This document shows, piece by piece, positions 5,746 through 9,305 of a stretch of DNA of 9,305 bases; within the stretch, counting starts at the first letter, position 1; each line of letters starts with the position of its first letter. The notes below the pieces were generated by a model. That model had not been told where the DNA came from, searched no databases, and saw only the letters and a program-made list of their open reading frames with translations. Made by a program: the position numbers and the translations under genes. Where the stretch lies: NCBI GenBank assembly GCA_023263235.1, contig JALQXE010000028.1, positions 1-9,305 of the forward strand, given 5' to 3'. The DNA is from Sediminibacterium sp. Lineage in GTDB: Bacteria; Bacteroidota; Bacteroidia; Chitinophagales; Chitinophagaceae.

Positions 5746-6483
5746 ATGAAACTTATTAAAAATATTATTGGAAGATTTTTAGCTTTTTGGGCTTTACTTA
5801 TGTTTGCTTCTTCCATGTTCATATATATGTGGTTTTATATTATTTGTATATTCCTAAAGGAGCCAAATAAAACAAGATGGCATCGCAGAATGTCTCAGTT
5901 GTGGATGGGTACCTTTATGTTTTTATCTGGCATTAGATTTGCGGTTCGAGGCAAACATAATTTTAATGGATTAAGCAATGCTGTAGTTGTTTGCAATCAC
6001 AATAGCATGTTAGACATACCGGTAAGTTTTCCATTTCTTCCTAGAGCTAATAAAACCATTGCAAAAAAATCACTGTCCAAAGTGCCTATTTTTGGTTGGA
6101 TCTATTCCATTGGCACAGTGCTAGTAGATAGAAACGATAGTAAAAGTCGCCAAGCTAGTTATGATGAGATGAAATATGTTTTAAGCCATGGGCTTGATAT
6201 GCTTCTTTATCCAGAAGGCACAAGAAATAAAACAGCCGCACCTTTAAAATCATTTTATGACGGCGCCTTCAAATTGTCTATTGAAACACAAAAACCTATA
6301 GTACCAGTTGTTTTATTGAATACTAAAAAAATGTTGCCAGCTAAACCAAGTATGTACTTTAAACCTGGCAAAATTACCATGCATATTTTACCAGCAGTAT
6401 ATCCAGAGGGCCATTCCATCGATTCCCTTAAAAAGATGGTGTACGATATTATGGCTAATTTTTATTTAGAAAACGAGAAATAA
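5746..6483 (+). CDS. plsC: 1-acyl-sn-glycerol-3-phosphate acyltransferase (PlsC/LPLAT family)
   Basis: A 245-residue inner-membrane acyltransferase that converts lysophosphatidic acid to phosphatidic acid; other lysophospholipid acceptors are possible. It has an N-terminal hydrophobic hairpin (about residues 9-37), the catalytic HX4D motif in NHNSMLD (H85, D90), the GTVLVDR block (123-129), and the acceptor-binding PEGTRN (156-161). The conserved PVV motif lies near residue 186. An upstream ATG at 5713 would add 11 residues and overlap ung by 17 bp. The ATG at 5746 is preferred because it gives the usual short, basic start MKLIKN before the first membrane helix. It is probably the last gene of the 4075-6483 operon. 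Only 11 bp separate its stop from the convergent lptD stop, and no clear terminator is visible between them. Confidence 0.9.
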   Translation: MKLIKNIIGRFLAFWALLMFASSMFIYMWFYIICIFLKEPNKTRWHRRMSQLWMGTFMFLSGIRFAVRGKHNFNGLSNAVVVCNHNSMLDIPVSFPFLPRANKTIAKKSLSKVPIFGWIYSIGTVLVDRNDSKSRQASYDEMKYVLSHGLDMLLYPEGTRNKTAAPLKSFYDGAFKLSIETQKPIVPVVLLNTKKMLPAKPSMYFKPGKITMHILPAVYPEGHSIDSLKKMVYDIMANFYLENEK

Positions 6484-6494
6484 AACACTAGGAA

Positions 6495-9209
6495 CTAGAA
6501 TGTAGAATTCGAGAATGTTCTGCTTCTATTAATTTTCAAATCTCTCAAAATACCTGACTTTGGATTTACAGTAATACTAAAGGACTTATATAAACCAATA
6601 GGCGTCACATTAATGGCTAATTGCCAACAATGCATTTCTCTGGTAATAAACATACTAAGTTGTTGAATACTTGCTTTTTCAACATCAATATATCCAGTAC
6701 CGCCAATTTTCCATTTTGGGGTTAAACTAAAATCTCCATTAAAGTTTAAGGAATTAAATGTTTGTGTTTTATAGCCTGAAAAATCTGATTTTAAAATTCT
6801 AGAAAAATTAAAAGAATAAGATACTGTTAAATTCCATGGAATGTCAAAATCGGTGAATTCAGCAGGATTGGCTTTTACATATTGTAATTGTCTTTGTTGT
6901 TCCTCGGGGGTCATGAAAGGATCCAAAGGAATTTCTTTTTTCTTAGAGGCTGCCTCATTTTTTGATTTACTCTTAAATGAAGTTGAGAATGAAATACCCC
7001 CATTTGTGATGTTCCCAAACTTAAACTTAGTAGGATCAATGTCTAATTTGTTTACGCGATATCCTTTACTATCAGTTGCATAGGGATCCACTGAAAAAGA
7101 TGAACTTATATTAATCGTGTTAAACAACAAAGTTCTGGCATAAAAATTAAAATTACCTAAGGCAAAACTGTCTGCTAGTAAATTATAGTTTGAGTTAAAT
7201 CCAAAGCCTTCCAATAATTTAACTTTTTTGAAAGCATTTTCTGAGGTATCTCCTTTTTCCTTATCACGTACTTTCATTTCAAGCAAGTTGTCAATACCAA
7301 AACCTATTCCTCCATAATTCCCTTCTGAATAAGCGCCTCCCATGCCATTTCCATCAAATTTAGAAAAGCGGTAAGTTCTTCCTGTTGAATCTATTTGTGC
7401 TGTATAATGATATGAAGAAGCCAAGTCGGGTGTATAATTAAAACTTATACTCGGTCTAATTTCGTGTCGGATTGCTTCTACATAATTGCCCTTTACTTTA
7501 TAGGTACCAAAAATTCTAGTAGAGGTTCCTAAACCAAACGTTACATGTGCGGCATTGTAAAAGCCTCTTGAAATGGTAGTATCTACTTTCTTTAACTTAC
7601 TATTCCAACTTAACGTATTGGCTTGACCAAACCACTTATCTTCAAAACCTATGGAAGGTGAAATAGTAATTGGCCCTAAACTTGGCAATGACAATGTAAT
7701 GGGTATACTATGTGTAGCGCCCCACTGCATTGTATCCAATAGACGATTAATATTAATGGAAGAATCGTAAAAATTTATTTGGTTTTGAAATGAACCATTG
7801 TAACCAATACCAATTTTCTCATACCATTTACCTGCTCCTACTTGATCCTGTTTTTGGAATGGGTAAATAGTTAATGCATTAAAGTTAATATTAGGCAAGC
7901 TAAGGTTTACAGTCCTTTGATTGGTGTTTTGACTATGATTTAAGTTAACCGATAAATTATATAAATTCTTCCAAGATTTAGAATAAGAAATAGATGAACT
8001 TAACCTATTTTGAAAATTTTGGTAGGGATTATTTAAGATGTAAGAATTGTATTTTGAGCTACCAAAGTTTACATTTGCTGAAAAGCTGGTTCCTGGCAAA
8101 GCCCTGCTATCCATTTGGTGAGACCAATTAACCATAAATGTTTTACCTCCTGTGAACTCGTCTGCAATGGACGTATTTCGATTTAAGATTTTAGTGTTTT
8201 GTAATGACAAATTAAAATTTCCCAAATATTTATAGCGCATTATATATTTGGTATTTAAATTCATACTCCACCCTCCATAAGAATAAATATTGGCTCTTAC
8301 CGTTGCATCAACATTATCACTTAGAATTTTATAATATCCAAATCCTTCCAAACCCAACCCAAAGTCCTCACTAGTGTTAAAAGCTGGAGCCATTAAACCG
8401 GAATGCCTGCCTCGCGTTAAAGGAAACAGCGCAAAAGGGATTTGCAATGGAATTGGTACCCCCTCAAACTCTGGATAGATAGGTCCGGACAAACCCATTT
8501 TATCGGTTATGATTTTTAACTTTTTTGTGACAAATGCAAAATGGGGTTCATCTAAATTACAGGTTGTAAATTTTGCTTTCCATGCAAAGGCTTCGTCCTT
8601 GCTTACTTTTTTCATGGTATTGGCATTCACAAAAATCTCTCCTTGCTGAAAATTAGTATTTTTTGTCAAACCCTTACCCGATTTCATGTTGTACAAAATG
8701 GTATCATTCACCGAAACCATTTGACTCTCTTTGAATTTAGGATTGCTTAAAGGATTCCCCGATGTATCCTTAGCTCCAAAGGCCTTAATATTTTGGGATT
8801 GTTGGTCAAATATGATGTTGGCTGCATCCAGTTGTGAACTTTTATATACCGTTCGGGCATTACCATAAAGAAAAAACTCCTTAGTTTTTATAATCATAAC
8901 ACCCGAGTCAGATGCATTGTAGTCAACCGCAGCATCCAGGCTATCTTTTGACAGTCTTAATGACCTAACATAAACCATACTGTCTTTATAAATTACAGTG
9001 GTGTCAGTTTTTATAGCGAGGGTGTCCTTTTTGGCAATGGAAGTATCCTTTTTGAGGACTACTTGAGGGCTATTTTTGGATGTCTTGGATTTAAATAACT
9101 GGGCATTTAACAAGCTAGTTGGTAAAACTATTGTTAATAATAGTAAAATCCCCATTTTTACAATATGGGGGCTAGTTTTTACGTTAAATTTGTATCCTAA
9201 ATGTATCAC
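6495..9209 (-). CDS. lptD: Outer-membrane LPS assembly protein LptD (OstA/Imp)
   Basis: A 904-residue protein of the Bacteroidota LptD type, which with LptE inserts LPS into the outer leaflet of the outer membrane. It has a signal peptide ending near LLNAQ (residue 37), a Lys/Thr/Asp-rich linker (40-95), an LptA/OstA-like beta-jellyroll (about 105-235) with KEFFLYGNARTVYKSSQLDAA and FTTCNLDEPHFAF (214-226), then EGVPIPLQIPFALFPLTRG (249-267), which leads into a large C-terminal beta-barrel (about 270-904) of alternating aromatic strands. It ends in phenylalanine, as outer-membrane barrels often do. There are only two cysteines, C217 and C861. Two starts are possible: 9209, or the in-frame ATG at 9155. 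The -7 element at 9215-9222 would leave almost no leader for 9209, favouring 9155, but the n-region from 9155 lacks a basic residue, favouring 9209. The issue is unresolved. Confidence 0.92.
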   Translation of the reverse strand: MIHLGYKFNVKTSPHIVKMGILLLLTIVLPTSLLNAQLFKSKTSKNSPQVVLKKDTSIAKKDTLAIKTDTTVIYKDSMVYVRSLRLSKDSLDAAVDYNASDSGVMIIKTKEFFLYGNARTVYKSSQLDAANIIFDQQSQNIKAFGAKDTSGNPLSNPKFKESQMVSVNDTILYNMKSGKGLTKNTNFQQGEIFVNANTMKKVSKDEAFAWKAKFTTCNLDEPHFAFVTKKLKIITDKMGLSGPIYPEFEGVPIPLQIPFALFPLTRGRHSGLMAPAFNTSEDFGLGLEGFGYYKILSDNVDATVRANIYSYGGWSMNLNTKYIMRYKYLGNFNLSLQNTKILNRNTSIADEFTGGKTFMVNWSHQMDSRALPGTSFSANVNFGSSKYNSYILNNPYQNFQNRLSSSISYSKSWKNLYNLSVNLNHSQNTNQRTVNLSLPNINFNALTIYPFQKQDQVGAGKWYEKIGIGYNGSFQNQINFYDSSININRLLDTMQWGATHSIPITLSLPSLGPITISPSIGFEDKWFGQANTLSWNSKLKKVDTTISRGFYNAAHVTFGLGTSTRIFGTYKVKGNYVEAIRHEIRPSISFNYTPDLASSYHYTAQIDSTGRTYRFSKFDGNGMGGAYSEGNYGGIGFGIDNLLEMKVRDKEKGDTSENAFKKVKLLEGFGFNSNYNLLADSFALGNFNFYARTLLFNTINISSSFSVDPYATDSKGYRVNKLDIDPTKFKFGNITNGGISFSTSFKSKSKNEAASKKKEIPLDPFMTPEEQQRQLQYVKANPAEFTDFDIPWNLTVSYSFNFSRILKSDFSGYKTQTFNSLNFNGDFSLTPKWKIGGTGYIDVEKASIQQLSMFITREMHCWQLAINVTPIGLYKSFSITVNPKSGILRDLKINRSRTFSNSTF
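9150..9170 (-). other. Small GC hairpin over the internal lptD start codon
   Basis: CCCCAT (9150-9155) and ATGGGG (9165-9170) form a 6-bp stem with a 9-base loop. On the minus strand the 3' arm contains the in-frame ATG at 9155, so in mRNA this hairpin would mask that start. Confidence 0.35.
9185..9192 (+). promoter_or_regulatory. Possible -7 element for the divergent gene at 9250
   Basis: TAAATTTG matches TAnnTTTG exactly and would give a leader of about 50 bases for the gene starting at 9250. No TTTG is seen at the expected -33 spacing, and it lies inside the lptD 5' codons, so it may be chance in AT-rich DNA. Confidence 0.25.
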
Positions 9210-9214
9210 TGGTG

Positions 9215-9222
9215 CAAAAATA
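9215..9222 (-). promoter_or_regulatory. Possible -7 element for lptD
   Basis: On the minus strand TATTTTTG matches TAnnTTTG exactly, and TATTTTTGCA is the same string found before tRNA-Val. The -33 region is weak (AGTTCC). The transcript would start close to 9209. Confidence 0.4.
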
Positions 9223-9249
9223 AACTAAAACAGCATTAAGGAACTGATT

Positions 9250-9305
9250 ATGAAGCAAAATAGACTGATTTTAGCATTTACTTTAGGCATTTTTGCCCTT
9301 TTAAC
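9250..9305 (+). CDS. N-terminus of an exported protein, cut by the window end
   Basis: From the ATG at 9250 the frame is open to the window edge and encodes MKQNRLILAFTLGIFALL, a short basic start followed by a hydrophobic run typical of a signal peptide. It is divergent from lptD with 40 bp between start codons. In several Bacteroidota a cell-wall N-acetylmuramoyl-L-alanine amidase gene neighbours lptD, so that is a reasonable guess from context, but nothing in these 18 codons shows it. Confidence 0.6.
   Translation, partial: MKQNRLILAFTLGIFALL

Noticed and set aside
6484..6530. Bidirectional terminator between plsC and lptD
   Set aside because: Only short partial repeats (CTAG, GAATTC) are present; no stable stem with a T-run could be drawn.
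6841..7083. Plus-strand open frame of 80 codons
   Set aside because: It is antisense to lptD barrel codons and the product is low-complexity and Cys/Ser-rich without family features.

Overview
The window reads as ordinary chromosome from a Bacteroidota member, most likely Sphingobacteriia/Chitinophagia (placement is inference). Support: AT-rich coding DNA, no Shine-Dalgarno-like leaders, promoters of the Bacteroidota TTTG-N19/20-TAnnTTTG kind in front of both tRNAs, and typical families of that phylum (YCF48-like exported propeller, DUF5077/DUF3472 exported protein, Bacteroidota-type LptD). No phage, transposase, CRISPR or toxin/defence gene is visible.

Layout. 1-67: tRNA-Val(UAC), minus strand, its 3' acceptor end cut off by the window edge. 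129-419 and 520-1569: two minus-strand genes, a small YCII/muconolactone-isomerase-like protein and an exported YCF48-like beta-propeller, separated by a hairpin. 1603-2328: tcdA, divergent from the propeller gene. 2398-2471: tRNA-Arg(UCU), followed by a strong terminator and about 220 bp of inverted and tandem repeats that run almost to the stop codon of the next gene. 2723-4012: exported DUF5077/DUF3472 protein, minus strand. 4075-6483: probable plus-strand operon of a divergent class I isoprenoid-synthase-like protein, ung (10-bp overlap) and plsC (16-bp gap). 6495-9209: lptD, convergent with plsC. 9250-end: first 18 codons of a divergent exported protein.

Function. Most genes are housekeeping: tRNA supply and maturation (two tRNAs, TcdA for the ct6A37 modification), uracil excision (Ung), phospholipid synthesis (PlsC) and outer-membrane LPS insertion (LptD). 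The isoprenoid-synthase-like protein, the DUF3472 protein, the propeller and the YCII-like protein have no assigned substrate. PlsC and LptD both serve the envelope but are convergent, so they are not co-transcribed.

The parts most worth a second look are the repeat island after tRNA-Arg, where hairpins share arms and cannot all form at once, the isoprenoid-synthase-like protein, and LptD, which has only two cysteines in its whole length. I see no convincing new multi-gene system.
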